A DNA stretch of 64,000 nucleotides. Source: UBA1479 sp002706405. GTDB taxonomy: Bacteria; Pseudomonadota; Alphaproteobacteria; Rhodospirillales; Casp-alpha2. The translations under genes were made by a program, and so were the position numbers. The notes under the pieces were generated by a model. That model was not told the origin of the DNA. It saw only the letters and a list, made by a program, of their open reading frames with translations, and did no database searches. This document shows, one piece after another, positions 50,080-58,805 of the stretch (position 1 is the first letter of the stretch; every line of letters begins with the position of its first letter). The stretch covers positions 1 through 64,000 of the forward strand of contig CAXATO010000006.1 in the NCBI GenBank assembly GCA_963972255.1, read 5' to 3'.

Positions 50080-50826
50080 ATGGAGAACCAACAGGTGGGG
50101 GCCCCGCTGACAGCCGTCGCGGAAGATCCCGGAATGTTGGCGCAGGGGTTGGATTGGCTGATTGCCGGCGGCCCCGTGGTCGCCATTCTGATCGGCATGT
50201 CCGTCGTCGCCGTGGCCATTCTCGGACTCAAGCTGTGGCAGTTCCGCGCCGCCCGCTTGTGGGACCGCGACTCCGCGCGCCGCGGCCTGGCCCTGTATCG
50301 CGCGGGCAAGGGGGCCCGGGCGGCGGAGCTTCTGCGCGCATCGCCCAATCCGGCGGCGCGGGTGGTCTTATTGGCCATGCGCGGCAAGGCGCGCCGTGAC
50401 CTGGACGAAGACAAGGTGCGCGAAGAGGTCGTGCGGACCGGCCTGGACATGCTGGAAATGCTGCGTGCCTATATGCGCCCGCTCGAGGTTATCGCCACCT
50501 TGGCGCCGCTGTTGGGCCTGTTCGGCACCGTATTGGGCATGATCGAGGCCTTCCAGCAATTGGAACAGGCGGGCAACCGGATCAATCCGGCCATCCTGTC
50601 CGGCGGCATTTGGGAAGCCCTGCTGACCACGGCCGTCGGCCTGGCCGTCGCCATTCCCACGGTCGCCGTGGTCAATTGGCTGGAACGGATGATCGACCGC
50701 ACGGCCCATGAAATGGACAATCTGGTGACCCAGGTCTTTACCGCGGACCTGAGCGCCGCCCCTCAGACGGAAGAAACCCATGCCGGCTCTGCCTATCGCA
50801 CGCCCGTCGCTGGCGCCGCCGAGTAA
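50080..50826 (+). CDS. exbB: ExbB/TolQ-family proton channel protein
   Basis: The 248-residue protein has three membrane segments (near 28-50, 140-160 and 185-205) and the ExbB signature: PLEVIATLAPLLGLFGTVLGMIEAF and GGIWEALLTTAVGLAVAIPTVAVVNW. With ExbD it forms the proton-driven motor of TonB. The ATG follows AGAGGAGTAATCG. Its 3' end overlaps the start of exbD by 47 bases. It heads an exbB-exbD-exbD-tonB operon. Confidence 0.93.
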   Translation: MENQQVGAPLTAVAEDPGMLAQGLDWLIAGGPVVAILIGMSVVAVAILGLKLWQFRAARLWDRDSARRGLALYRAGKGARAAELLRASPNPAARVVLLAMRGKARRDLDEDKVREEVVRTGLDMLEMLRAYMRPLEVIATLAPLLGLFGTVLGMIEAFQQLEQAGNRINPAILSGGIWEALLTTAVGLAVAIPTVAVVNWLERMIDRTAHEMDNLVTQVFTADLSAAPQTEETHAGSAYRTPVAGAAE

Positions 50827-51205
50827 CGGGCGCCGCCGCAACCTGATCTCGCTGACGCCGCTGATCGATGTGGTGTTCATCCTGCTGGTGTTCTTCATGC
50901 TGGCCTCGTCGTTCCTCGATTGGCGGTCGATCACCTTGGACTCGCCCAAGCAGACGGGGACGTCGGCATCGCTTGAACGGGCCCTGTTGATCGAGGTCCG
51001 CACGGACGGCTTGCGTCTTGCCGGTGAGGTGATGTCGCTTGGCCGCGTCGCTGACCGCGCGGCGGCGGCGGTTGCCAAGAAGCCGGACCGCCCCGTGCTG
51101 GTCCGTCCGGACGACGGCGTGCCCGTGCAGGACGTGGTCGTGGTGGTGGACGCGCTGGCGGCGGCCGGGGTCGGCAATCTGTCCCTGATCCGGAGGACCA
51201 AATGA
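50780..51205 (+). CDS. exbD: ExbD/TolR-family protein, first copy
   Basis: The 141-residue protein has a single N-terminal membrane helix with the conserved Asp (SLTPLIDVVFILLVFFMLAS) and a periplasmic domain. ExbD carries the proton-conducting Asp of the motor. The gene begins inside exbB (47-base overlap) and its stop overlaps the second exbD start by four bases, so translation is coupled. Confidence 0.92.
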   Translation: MPALPIARPSLAPPSNGRRRNLISLTPLIDVVFILLVFFMLASSFLDWRSITLDSPKQTGTSASLERALLIEVRTDGLRLAGEVMSLGRVADRAAAAVAKKPDRPVLVRPDDGVPVQDVVVVVDALAAAGVGNLSLIRRTK

Positions 51206-51615
51206 CGCGCTCTCTTCGGCCCGGCCCCGGGCGGGCGACAAACGACGACGACCGCATCCTGCCGCTCATCAACGTGGTCTTCCTTCTGCTGATCTTCTTC
51301 ATGCTGGCGGGCCACTTGGCGGCGACCGATCCCTTCCATATCGAGCCGCCCGTCTCTGTCAGCGAAACGGAGCCGGACGGGGCCGCCCATATCATTCTGG
51401 TCGGCGCGGACGGCCGTTTGGCCTTCGACGGCAAGACCATGGACGATGCGGGGATGAAGGCCGCGCTGGCGGGACCGGTCGAGGCCGGTGTCACGCATTT
51501 CCGGATCAAGGCCGACGGCGGCGCATCCGCCGTGCGCCTGGTCGAGATCATGGAACTGCTGCGCGCGGCCGGGGCGGAAAAAGTCCACGTGCTGACGGTG
51601 CCGAAGGCTCTGTGA
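51202..51615 (+). CDS. ExbD-family protein, second copy, with Asn at the usual Asp site
   Basis: The 137-residue protein is a second ExbD-like protein. Its membrane helix reads DDRILPLINVVFLLLIFFMLAG: where ExbD has PLIDVVF, this copy has PLINVVF. Asn in place of the essential proton-carrying Asp suggests it cannot pump alone. The motor may contain one active and one inactive ExbD, as in systems with paired ExbD proteins. It overlaps exbD upstream and the tonB gene downstream. Confidence 0.88.
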   Translation: MTRSLRPGPGRATNDDDRILPLINVVFLLLIFFMLAGHLAATDPFHIEPPVSVSETEPDGAAHIILVGADGRLAFDGKTMDDAGMKAALAGPVEAGVTHFRIKADGGASAVRLVEIMELLRAAGAEKVHVLTVPKAL

Positions 51616-52436
51616 TGGAAATTCGCATCCGCCATTGGAATACGGCGATCGCCGGCGCGGTGCTTCTACACGTCGCCACGGTGGCGGCGGTGTTGTGGAC
51701 GCCGACACAGCCGGGGGCGCAGCTTCCGGGCGTGGGCGGGATCGAGATCTCGCTGGGCCCGGCAGGGGGTGCCCCCGGCACCGACGCCCAAGATTCACCC
51801 GAACCGCAGGAAGCGAAGCCGGTCGAACCGGTCGAGACCGTCGAGGCCGTGACGCCGGGGGCCCCGGTTGAGGCCGTCCCCGTGGAGCCGGTGATCCCCG
51901 ATGCCGTCGCCATCGAGCCGGTCAAGACCGTTGAAGAGCGTCCGCGCGAGCCCTTGCCCGTGCCGCCCAAAGTGGTGCGGCCCAAGGTCGCGCCGCCGCC
52001 CAAGCCGGTGGAGGTCGCGGCGGTCGACCCGGCGCCGCCGGTGCGCACCCCGCCGCCGGCCGTCGCCGGCGCGCAGGGCAAATCCGGCACCAAGGATGCC
52101 AAGGAAACCGGCAGCGGCGACAACTCCCAGGGCGGGGGCGTGGCGGGCGCGGCGGCGGACTACATGTCCGTGCTGCAGGCTTGGCTGGAAAAGCACAAGG
52201 AATATCCACGCTCGGCGCGTCTCCGGCGCATCGAAGGGGCGGTGATGCTGTATTTCTCCATCGACCGGGACGGCCGCCTGCTGGCCTACCGCATCGAGCG
52301 GTCTTCGGGCCATCGCATGCTCGACAAGGAAACGATCGCCATGATCAACCGGGCCCAGCCGCTGCCGCCCATTCCCGCCGACATGTCCCGCGACCGCCTG
52401 GAGGTCGTGGTGCCGGTTCAGTTTTCCCTGCATTAA
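51615..52436 (+). CDS. tonB: Energy transducer TonB, second copy
   Basis: The 273-residue protein has an N-terminal anchor (NTAIAGAVLLHVATVAAVLW), a Pro/Val/Glu-rich linker (VEPVETVEAV and repeated PKV segments) and a C-terminal TonB domain (LQAWLEKHKEYPRSARLRRIEG, YFSIDRDGRLLAYRIERSSG, ending in VVVPVQFSLH). It is the second tonB of the window and, unlike the one at 14356, is coupled to exb genes. The ATG at 51615 shares a base with the stop of the second exbD. Confidence 0.93.
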   Translation: MEIRIRHWNTAIAGAVLLHVATVAAVLWTPTQPGAQLPGVGGIEISLGPAGGAPGTDAQDSPEPQEAKPVEPVETVEAVTPGAPVEAVPVEPVIPDAVAIEPVKTVEERPREPLPVPPKVVRPKVAPPPKPVEVAAVDPAPPVRTPPPAVAGAQGKSGTKDAKETGSGDNSQGGGVAGAAADYMSVLQAWLEKHKEYPRSARLRRIEGAVMLYFSIDRDGRLLAYRIERSSGHRMLDKETIAMINRAQPLPPIPADMSRDRLEVVVPVQFSLH

Positions 52437-52481
52437 AGGATATCGGGCTGCCGTACCGGGATCGGGAGTCGATTTCCTATT

Positions 52482-52496
52482 TGCGAATAATTATCA
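52482..52496. promoter_or_regulatory. Fur-like box before the second ECF sigma gene
   Basis: TGCGAAT-A-ATTATCA matches the 7-1-7 pattern with a perfect right half. It lies about 80-90 bases before the sigma start at 52575. Confidence 0.65.
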
Positions 52497-52574
52497 ATAT
52501 CGTTATCTTCGCGTCGGAATAGCGCCCGAAGCCGTGCTGAACGGTGGGCTTTGCAAGACTGCACGACCGGACTT

Positions 52575-53087
52575 ATGACGACGACGACCGCGGACAATCT
52601 GATCACGGCCTTTGAGGCCCATTACGAGGAACTGAAGGTCTTCGTTCGCCGCCGTGTGCGTTGTCCGGCCATGGCGGCGGACATCGTGCAGGAAACCTAT
52701 GTCCGGGCGGTCACGGCGAAAACACCGCCCAGGGTCGACAATCCGCGAGCTTTTCTGTACCGCGTGGCCGGCAATTTGGCGATCGACCACCTGCGCCGTG
52801 AACAGCGTCGTCAGGCCATTATGGCTGATGGCGTCTCGGCAGACTTCGTGCCCGATGGCCAACCCGGCGCGGAGCGTGCCGTGGCGGCGCGTCAAGGTCT
52901 CGACCATCTACGGCGTATCGTTGATGAATTGCCGCCGAAATGCCGCGCGGTTTTCCTCCTGCGCCGGTTCGATGGCCTGGACCAGGCGGAGATCGCGGCC
53001 CGCCTGGGCATCAGCCGTAACATGGTGGAAAAACATTTGCGCAAGGCGCTGGTCCACTGTGCGGCGCGCCTGGACCAGGAAGATTAG
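52575..53087 (+). CDS. ECF sigma factor, FecI type (second module)
   Basis: The 170-residue protein has region 2 (MAADIVQETYVRAVTAK, NPRAFLYRVAGNLAIDHLRRE) and region 4 (LPPKCRAVFLLRRFDGLDQAEIAARLGISRNMVEKHLRKA). The ATG at 52575 is preferred to a TTG 24 bases earlier in the same frame. A FecR gene follows after about 105 bases and a receptor with STN domain after that, so it probably switches on receptor transcription when the ligand binds. A Fur-like box lies upstream. Confidence 0.92.
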   Translation: MTTTTADNLITAFEAHYEELKVFVRRRVRCPAMAADIVQETYVRAVTAKTPPRVDNPRAFLYRVAGNLAIDHLRREQRRQAIMADGVSADFVPDGQPGAERAVAARQGLDHLRRIVDELPPKCRAVFLLRRFDGLDQAEIAARLGISRNMVEKHLRKALVHCAARLDQED

Positions 53088-53193
53088 CTTTTTCCTCTCC
53101 TCTAACGACCTCCTCATTCGTCATATTAAATGACACCATGCGTATCCGTGGGCGGTCTCCTGCCCAAAGACGATACGATCAGGGGAGTACAGT

Positions 53194-54177
53194 TTGTCCG
53201 ACACGTCGAACCATCCTATTTCCGCTGCTGCCTTGGAACAGGCGGCGGCTTGGTTTGCCCGGATCGACCGGGGCGCCCTGTCGGATCGTGAACAACAGGC
53301 GTTCGACGACTGGATCGCCGCCGATCCTGATCACCGTCGGGCGTTTGAGCGGGTGTCGCGGACCTGGGCCGTGATGGGCGATCTGGCAGCTGCACCGCCG
53401 CAGGCGGAACCGACCGATGCGCCGGGGCACGGCACAACCGCAAGGCGCCGATGGGCGGTCGCGGCGATTGCCGCCGGTCTGTTGATCGCCGTGGGGGTCG
53501 GGGCGGACCTGCCGCAACGTCTTGACGCCAATGTTCGCGCCGATGCCGCGACGGCGACCGGCGAGATCCGGCGGCTTGATCTGCCGGATGGATCGACGGT
53601 GCAATTGAACACGGACAGCGCCATCGCCATCCACTTTGGCCCAGACGGGATAGGGGCGCGCGGCGTGCGTCTGCTGCGTGGCGAGGCGGCGTTCGAGATC
53701 GCCAAGGACCCGGACCGGCCCTTCATGGTGGCGGCGGGGGACGGGGTCAGTCGTGTGCTCGGCACCGTCTTTACAGTGCGGATGTCGTCCCGGGGCGCAT
53801 CGGTGACGCTGCTGGAAGGCCGGGTGGCCGTATCGGTAAACGGCGGCGGGCAGGAGACTGTCCTGTCGCCCAATCAGCGCGTCAGATACGACGGACGGCG
53901 TGGGCTGGGCGCGGTCGAGGCCGTGGACCCGCAAAGTGCCAGTGCTTGGCGCCGGGGGAAACTGGTGTTCCACGACCAGCCCTTGGGTGATGTCATCGAC
54001 GAACTGAACCGCTATCACCGCGGCCTGATTCGCTTGGTCAATGAAGACCTGCGCGCCAAGCGGGTCAACGGCGTGTTCGACACCGGCGACCCGGTGAGCG
54101 TCGTCGAAGCGCTGGAGGCAGCGCTTGGTCTTCGCACCACCCGGCTGACAGACTATGTGATCCTGCTGCATCAATAG
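53194..54177 (+). CDS. FecR-family anti-sigma regulator (second module), TTG start
   Basis: The 327-residue protein has the N-terminal sigma-binding part (SAAALEQAAAWFARIDRGALSDREQ, DWIAADPDHRRAFERV), one membrane helix (~88-105) and the FecR domain (ATGEIRRLDLPDGSTVQLNTDS, GEAAFEIAKDPDRPF, LGTVFTVRM), plus a C-terminal extension. No ATG or GTG fits; a TTG at 53194 sits six bases after GGGGAG and begins the conserved sequence. It lies between the ECF sigma gene and the receptor. Confidence 0.9.
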   Translation: MSDTSNHPISAAALEQAAAWFARIDRGALSDREQQAFDDWIAADPDHRRAFERVSRTWAVMGDLAAAPPQAEPTDAPGHGTTARRRWAVAAIAAGLLIAVGVGADLPQRLDANVRADAATATGEIRRLDLPDGSTVQLNTDSAIAIHFGPDGIGARGVRLLRGEAAFEIAKDPDRPFMVAAGDGVSRVLGTVFTVRMSSRGASVTLLEGRVAVSVNGGGQETVLSPNQRVRYDGRRGLGAVEAVDPQSASAWRRGKLVFHDQPLGDVIDELNRYHRGLIRLVNEDLRAKRVNGVFDTGDPVSVVEALEAALGLRTTRLTDYVILLHQ

Positions 54178-54260
54178 CGGGCGGTCCGCCCGCCGTGTCG
54201 GGCCAGACAAAAGATTGCTTCAGACCTCCTCAATCCCATTTGTCGAACGTCTCATAGATA

Positions 54261-54277
54261 CGATTGATAATTAATCG
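54261..54277. promoter_or_regulatory. Fur-like or sigma-promoter dyad before the 54323 receptor
   Basis: CGATT-N7-AATCG overlaps TGATAAT, a perfect Fur half-site. It lies about 50-60 bases before the receptor start. Confidence 0.4.
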
Positions 54278-54322
54278 CGTTAAAAACGGTGAATTGCCGA
54301 AGGCGCGGGGACGAGAAGGGGA

Positions 54323-56794
54323 ATGGGTATGAAGCCGATCAAGGGCCGGGCCAATCATCATGGGCATGCGGGCAGGTTGCCGAATTTGACGCGGGAGTTG
54401 TTGGTCAGCACCGCGCTGGTTGGCGCGTTGGTCCTGGCGCTGCCCGGTACCGCCGTTGCCGCGCCCGGGGATGGAACCAAGAATGGGGTTCTTGAAGCCC
54501 AGGCGGCGGACGTTCGCACCTACGATATTCCGGCCGGCCCTTTGGCACCGGCCCTCAATCGCTTTGCCGAGGAAAGCGGGCTGCAATTGGTCTACGGGGC
54601 CGAGCTGACCCTAGGTCTGACGACGGCGGGGCTCAAGGGCGCGTTTGCCGCCGAGGACGGGTTGCGTCGTCTGCTCGCGGGCACGGGCGTGACCTGGACG
54701 TTCGCCGGCACATCTTCCGTGACTCTCAGCAAGGTCCAGACGAGCGGGGCCTTGGTGCTGGATACGGTGTCGGTCCTCGGCACCAAGCAATCACGCTATG
54801 ATAGCCGGCGGGCGGAAACGGGCAGCCGTTTCGACAAGGACCTGATCGATATCCCGCGCACCATCGACATCATTCCCGAGCAACTTCTGCTGGATCAGCA
54901 TGCCCGTGAGATGGAAGACGTCTACAAACTGTCCCCCAATACGGTGAGCGCCGATGGGTTCGGGGGCACGCGCGAGGATTACATCATCCGCGGCTTTCGG
55001 CGGGACGACGACATCTATCGCAACGGTGTGCGTCTGAAAACCAGCGGCCGGTTCGATCCGGCGACGGTCGATAGCATCCAGATCATGAAGGGGCCTGTCG
55101 CCGACATCGGTCAGATGACACCGGGCGGGCTGGTGAACGTGGTAACGAAAAAACCACAGTTCGAGGCCGAACATCACGTCGAAACCAATTTCGACGAAGA
55201 CGGTGAGCGGAACCTTACCTTCGACGCCACCGGCGCAATCGGTGACAGCGAGAATTTCGCCTATCGCATCACCACGTCGGGCGACCAGGGGGAGACGTTC
55301 CGGAAGAATTCCAAGGTCGAACGCCAATTCCTGTCGACGTCGTTCCTTTGGGTCGGCGACAGCGGTGCGACCGCGCGGGTCAACCATGAAGTCACCAACG
55401 ACGACCGCACCATGGACCGCGGCTTGCCCACGGTCGCCGGGAACGGCAGCACGCGATTGATTGCGGATGTGCCGACGGACACGGCCTACCACCCGGACTT
55501 CGTCGACCGTCAAGCGACCTACCATATTTTCGAATTCGACGGCGCCGTGCCTTTGGGGGACAGCCCGTGGTCGGTGGAAAACAAGGTCGCCTATTACACG
55601 GAAAAGGCACAGGACGTTTACGTCGAGGTCCGCAGCATCGCGGCGGACGGCACTTTGACCCGGCGGGTCCAAGGCAACGACGACCGCAACCTGCAGACAT
55701 TGTTCGGTCGCCTGCAGGCGCGCGGGAAGTTTGACGCCTTGGTCATGCCCACAGAGCTTGTCTTCGGTTTCGAGTATCACCAACAGGACCATGATTGGCG
55801 TAACTATGCCGGCGCCAACCAGGTCGGCGGCACGGTCAACAATCCGACGCCGGAGATACTGGTCGACGATTCCGGAAACCCGTCATCCTTACAGTTCACC
55901 GACCTGTCGCAGAAATCATACGGCCCGTATTTTGCGACCGACATCGAGATCATGCCGACGGTCAATTTGACCGGGGGGCTGCGTTACGAGTTCTACAACG
56001 GCAATTTTTACCGCAAGAATCTTCTGACCAACGCCATCACGACCGCGGAACAGCCGCGCGATGCGAAGCTGACGAAAACGGCAGGTCTAGTCTGGAAGCC
56101 GGTCGAGACTGTCGCCCTGTACGCCAACTACGCGGACACCTTCACGGCGCAGGGCCTGATCGCGGGCAATGAGAGCGTTCTGGTGCTGGATCCGGAACAA
56201 GGGCGCCAGTACGAAGCCGGGGTGAAGTGGAACGCCTTGGGCGGCAAGCTTCTGCTGAATGCCGCTGTCTTCGACATCAAGAAGGAAAACGTCGTCGAAA
56301 CCGTGAACGGCGAGCCGCAATTGGTGGGTGAGGTCAACACCAGCGGGGTCGAGGTCTCCGGAGTCGGCAATCCGACGCCGGGTTGGAACATCCGCGGCGG
56401 GCTTGGTTTCCTCAAGGCCGATATCGTGTCAACCGATACGGCGACCAACGGCAATCGCCCGCGCGGCGTGCCCAAGGTGACCGCCAGCCTGTGGACCAGT
56501 TACGAGTTCACTGATACGGGGACCAATCTTGACGGCCTGGGGGTCGGCGGCGGCGTGACCTACGTCGGCACCCGGTTCGGTGACGACGCCCATACTTACA
56601 AGCTGGGCCAGTACCTGCTGTTCGACGTGGGCCTGTGGTACTATCTGCCCGTGGGCAAGGAAAAGCGCCTGCGCTTTGATCTCGGGGTCAAAAACATCAC
56701 CGACGAAACCTATTACACGGCCTCCGGCGGGACCTACCGCATCAATGCCGGTGCCCCCCGGACCGTGTTCGGCGGCATTCGTTTTGACTTTTGA
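54323..56794 (+). CDS. TonB-dependent siderophore receptor with STN domain (second module)
   Basis: The 823-residue receptor has a long signal region (to ~46), an STN domain (~65-118, YDIPAGPLAPALNRFAEESG and LLAGTGVTWTFAG), a plug (LIDIPRTIDIIPEQLLLDQ, EDYIIRGFRRDDDIYRNGVR, SIQIMKGPVADIGQMTPGG) and a barrel ending in GGIRFDF. It is typical of catecholate or hydroxamate receptors of the FhuE/FpvA type. The STN domain pairs with the FecR encoded just upstream. A GAGAAGGGGA site precedes the first ATG, with another ATG two codons on. Confidence 0.92.
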   Translation: MGMKPIKGRANHHGHAGRLPNLTRELLVSTALVGALVLALPGTAVAAPGDGTKNGVLEAQAADVRTYDIPAGPLAPALNRFAEESGLQLVYGAELTLGLTTAGLKGAFAAEDGLRRLLAGTGVTWTFAGTSSVTLSKVQTSGALVLDTVSVLGTKQSRYDSRRAETGSRFDKDLIDIPRTIDIIPEQLLLDQHAREMEDVYKLSPNTVSADGFGGTREDYIIRGFRRDDDIYRNGVRLKTSGRFDPATVDSIQIMKGPVADIGQMTPGGLVNVVTKKPQFEAEHHVETNFDEDGERNLTFDATGAIGDSENFAYRITTSGDQGETFRKNSKVERQFLSTSFLWVGDSGATARVNHEVTNDDRTMDRGLPTVAGNGSTRLIADVPTDTAYHPDFVDRQATYHIFEFDGAVPLGDSPWSVENKVAYYTEKAQDVYVEVRSIAADGTLTRRVQGNDDRNLQTLFGRLQARGKFDALVMPTELVFGFEYHQQDHDWRNYAGANQVGGTVNNPTPEILVDDSGNPSSLQFTDLSQKSYGPYFATDIEIMPTVNLTGGLRYEFYNGNFYRKNLLTNAITTAEQPRDAKLTKTAGLVWKPVETVALYANYADTFTAQGLIAGNESVLVLDPEQGRQYEAGVKWNALGGKLLLNAAVFDIKKENVVETVNGEPQLVGEVNTSGVEVSGVGNPTPGWNIRGGLGFLKADIVSTDTATNGNRPRGVPKVTASLWTSYEFTDTGTNLDGLGVGGGVTYVGTRFGDDAHTYKLGQYLLFDVGLWYYLPVGKEKRLRFDLGVKNITDETYYTASGGTYRINAGAPRTVFGGIRFDF

Positions 56795-56855
56795 TTTGTT
56801 TGACGCCCACGTCATATGCGGCCTCGGTGTAGATTAATCATCGGGTGCAAAGTAA

Positions 56856-56872
56856 TTGAGAATGATTCTCAA
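56856..56872. promoter_or_regulatory. Perfect Fur-type dyad before the third ECF sigma gene
   Basis: TTGAGAAT-G-ATTCTCAA is a perfect 8-bp inverted repeat with a one-base centre and a close match to Fur boxes. It lies 79-95 bases before the sigma start. Confidence 0.75.
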
Positions 56873-56950
56873 TACCGTTATGTTGCGGTGACAGGCGGCG
56901 GGTTCGATACCGGGCCCGCCCCGCAACCGGGAATGTGACGACGGACGAGA

Positions 56951-57499
56951 ATGCGCGAAACCCTGCTGCTGCGCACGTATCACGAATACGAATGGGAACT
57001 GTTGAGCTTTCTCGGCCGGCGGCTGGGTTCGCGCACGCTGGCAGCCGACATTGCCCATGATCTTTACGTCAAGCTGCTGCGCACGGAGGACGATCCCGCC
57101 GTGCGCGACAGCCGTGCCTATCTGTTCACCATGGCGGCCAACTTGGCCTTGGATCACCTGCGCGTTGAAAAGCGGCGCCGCGAAATCCTGGCCGAGGGTG
57201 ACAGCCTTGTCTGGCGTACTTCCGAAGACCTGACGCCTGAACGCCATGTCATGGCCAAGGCCGAACTTGCCCATGTCGAAGCCGCGGTTACGGCCTTGCC
57301 CAAGCGTTGCCGCCGCGTGTTCCATATGAGTCGGTTCGAAGGCCTGTCACAGCCGGAAATCGCCGCGCGCCTGGGGATCGGAGTCACGACCGTTTATAAG
57401 GACCTGAAACACGCCGTGGATACCCTGGTCAAGGCGCGGCGCCGGTTCCGCGAGGGTGCCGCCGAAAAAAACGGGGATGGCGGGCACCGGTCAGGGTGA
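56951..57499 (+). CDS. ECF sigma factor, FecI type (third module)
   Basis: The 182-residue protein has region 2 (TLAADIAHDLYVKLLRTED, YLFTMAANLALDHLRVEKRR) and region 4 (LPKRCRRVFHMSRFEGLSQPEIAARLGIGVTTVYKDLKHA). A FecR gene and an STN-bearing receptor follow. A perfect Fur-type dyad lies upstream, so it is probably iron-repressed and then ligand-activated. The ATG lies 12 bases after an ACGGACGAG stretch; no strong ribosome site. Confidence 0.92.
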   Translation: MRETLLLRTYHEYEWELLSFLGRRLGSRTLAADIAHDLYVKLLRTEDDPAVRDSRAYLFTMAANLALDHLRVEKRRREILAEGDSLVWRTSEDLTPERHVMAKAELAHVEAAVTALPKRCRRVFHMSRFEGLSQPEIAARLGIGVTTVYKDLKHAVDTLVKARRRFREGAAEKNGDGGHRSG

Positions 57500-57608
57500 T
57501 CTCGCTCGTCCATCACAATAGAGTAGGGATTCTATCTTTTTTGACATGCGCCGCAGGCTGCGGCCGTGCGTGCGAGTGTCGGCACGGACAGACGTCGATG
57601 CAGGAAAC

Positions 57609-58610
57609 ATGACCAATCCGAACGAAGGCAGACTTTCCGATGTCCCCGATCCCCGCGACGCGGTCGACGCCGCCGCGCAGGACTGGTTCCTGCGCCTGGA
57701 GGGGGATGACGGGGACGCGGCTGCGCAGGCCGAGTTCCGGGCCTGGCTGGCGGCTGACCCACGCCACAAAGCGGCCTACGATGAGGTCCAGGCCGCCTGG
57801 AACGCGGCTGGGGAGCTGGCTTCCGCCTTTGCCATTGACGACGAGGTTGCCACCGTTACCCCCATGCGCCGGCGTCGGCTGACCAGGCAAACCGCTGTGG
57901 GCGGCCTGCTGGCAGCCTGTCTGGCGTTGTTCGTGGCCGGTGCCGCATTAGACCTGCCCACGGCGCTGCGGGCCGACCATGCGACGGCGGCCGGTGAACA
58001 GCGGCGCGTGGCCCTGCCCGATGGTTCCACGGCGTTGCTCAACACCGATACGGCCATCGCGGTCGACTACTCCACGACGGGCCGCCGCATCAGCTTACTG
58101 AAGGGCGAGGCCCTGTTCCTGGTCGCCAAGGACAAGTCCCGGCCGTTCGATGTTTTGGCCTTGGGCGGCCGGGCACGGGCTCTGGGTACTGTTTATGCCG
58201 TGCGCGATGGCGGCGACACGGCCGAGGTCACCGTGGCCGAGGGTACGGTAAGGGTGTCCGCGCCGCTTGCTGTTGACGGGGAAAGCGCCGTGACCCTGCG
58301 CACGGGGGACCGCGTGTCCTATCGCCCGGGCGAGGCACCGGGCGCGGTCGGGCACATCGATGGCGAGGCTCCTCAGTTGGCTTGGCGGCGGGGCATGATC
58401 GTCCTCGACGGCATGCCTTTCGCCCGCGCTGTGGCCGAAATCGACCGCTACCGCCCGGGGAAGGTTCTGCTGCTGGCCGATGCGACGAAGCTGGAGCCGG
58501 TGACCGCCCGTCTGTCCCTGAAGGCACTCGACGGCGGCATTCGGGCCCTTGCCGCGACCCACGGGCTCCACGTGACCCAGGTGACGGATTATCTCCTGAT
58601 TATGCGGTGA
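57609..58610 (+). CDS. FecR-family anti-sigma regulator (third module)
   Basis: The 333-residue protein has the N-terminal part (DAAAQDWFLRLEGDDGDAAAQ, FRAWLAADPRHKAAYDEV), a membrane helix (TAVGGLLAACLALFVAGAAL, near 95-115) and the FecR domain (AAGEQRRVALPDGSTALLNTDT, GEALFLVAKDKSRPF, LGTVYAVRD). The ATG at 57609 follows GCAGGAAAC and begins homology; the frame is open further up. It sits between the third ECF sigma gene and its receptor. Confidence 0.9.
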   Translation: MTNPNEGRLSDVPDPRDAVDAAAQDWFLRLEGDDGDAAAQAEFRAWLAADPRHKAAYDEVQAAWNAAGELASAFAIDDEVATVTPMRRRRLTRQTAVGGLLAACLALFVAGAALDLPTALRADHATAAGEQRRVALPDGSTALLNTDTAIAVDYSTTGRRISLLKGEALFLVAKDKSRPFDVLALGGRARALGTVYAVRDGGDTAEVTVAEGTVRVSAPLAVDGESAVTLRTGDRVSYRPGEAPGAVGHIDGEAPQLAWRRGMIVLDGMPFARAVAEIDRYRPGKVLLLADATKLEPVTARLSLKALDGGIRALAATHGLHVTQVTDYLLIMR

Positions 58611-58738
58611 CCCGGGTGCTGATTGCGGCGCCGCGCCTCTCCCTATTCGGGGCGGGGTAAAAAAACCGACGGCCCAGTGGAAAAATGCACCGGGTTTGTT
58701 CGGGTCGCTCGTCCCCCTCATAGGAAGAAAATAGCGAG

Positions 58739-58753
58739 TGCGACTTAATTGCA
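58739..58753. promoter_or_regulatory. Possible Fur-like dyad before the third module receptor
   Basis: TGCGACT-T-AATTGCA has a 7-1-7 form with TGC/GCA ends but a weak centre match. It lies about 55 bases before the receptor start. Confidence 0.35.
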
Positions 58754-58805
58754 TATAAAAGAATGGGCAAAGGCGCGCATTCCGGGGAATAGGGGACCGA
58801 ATATC

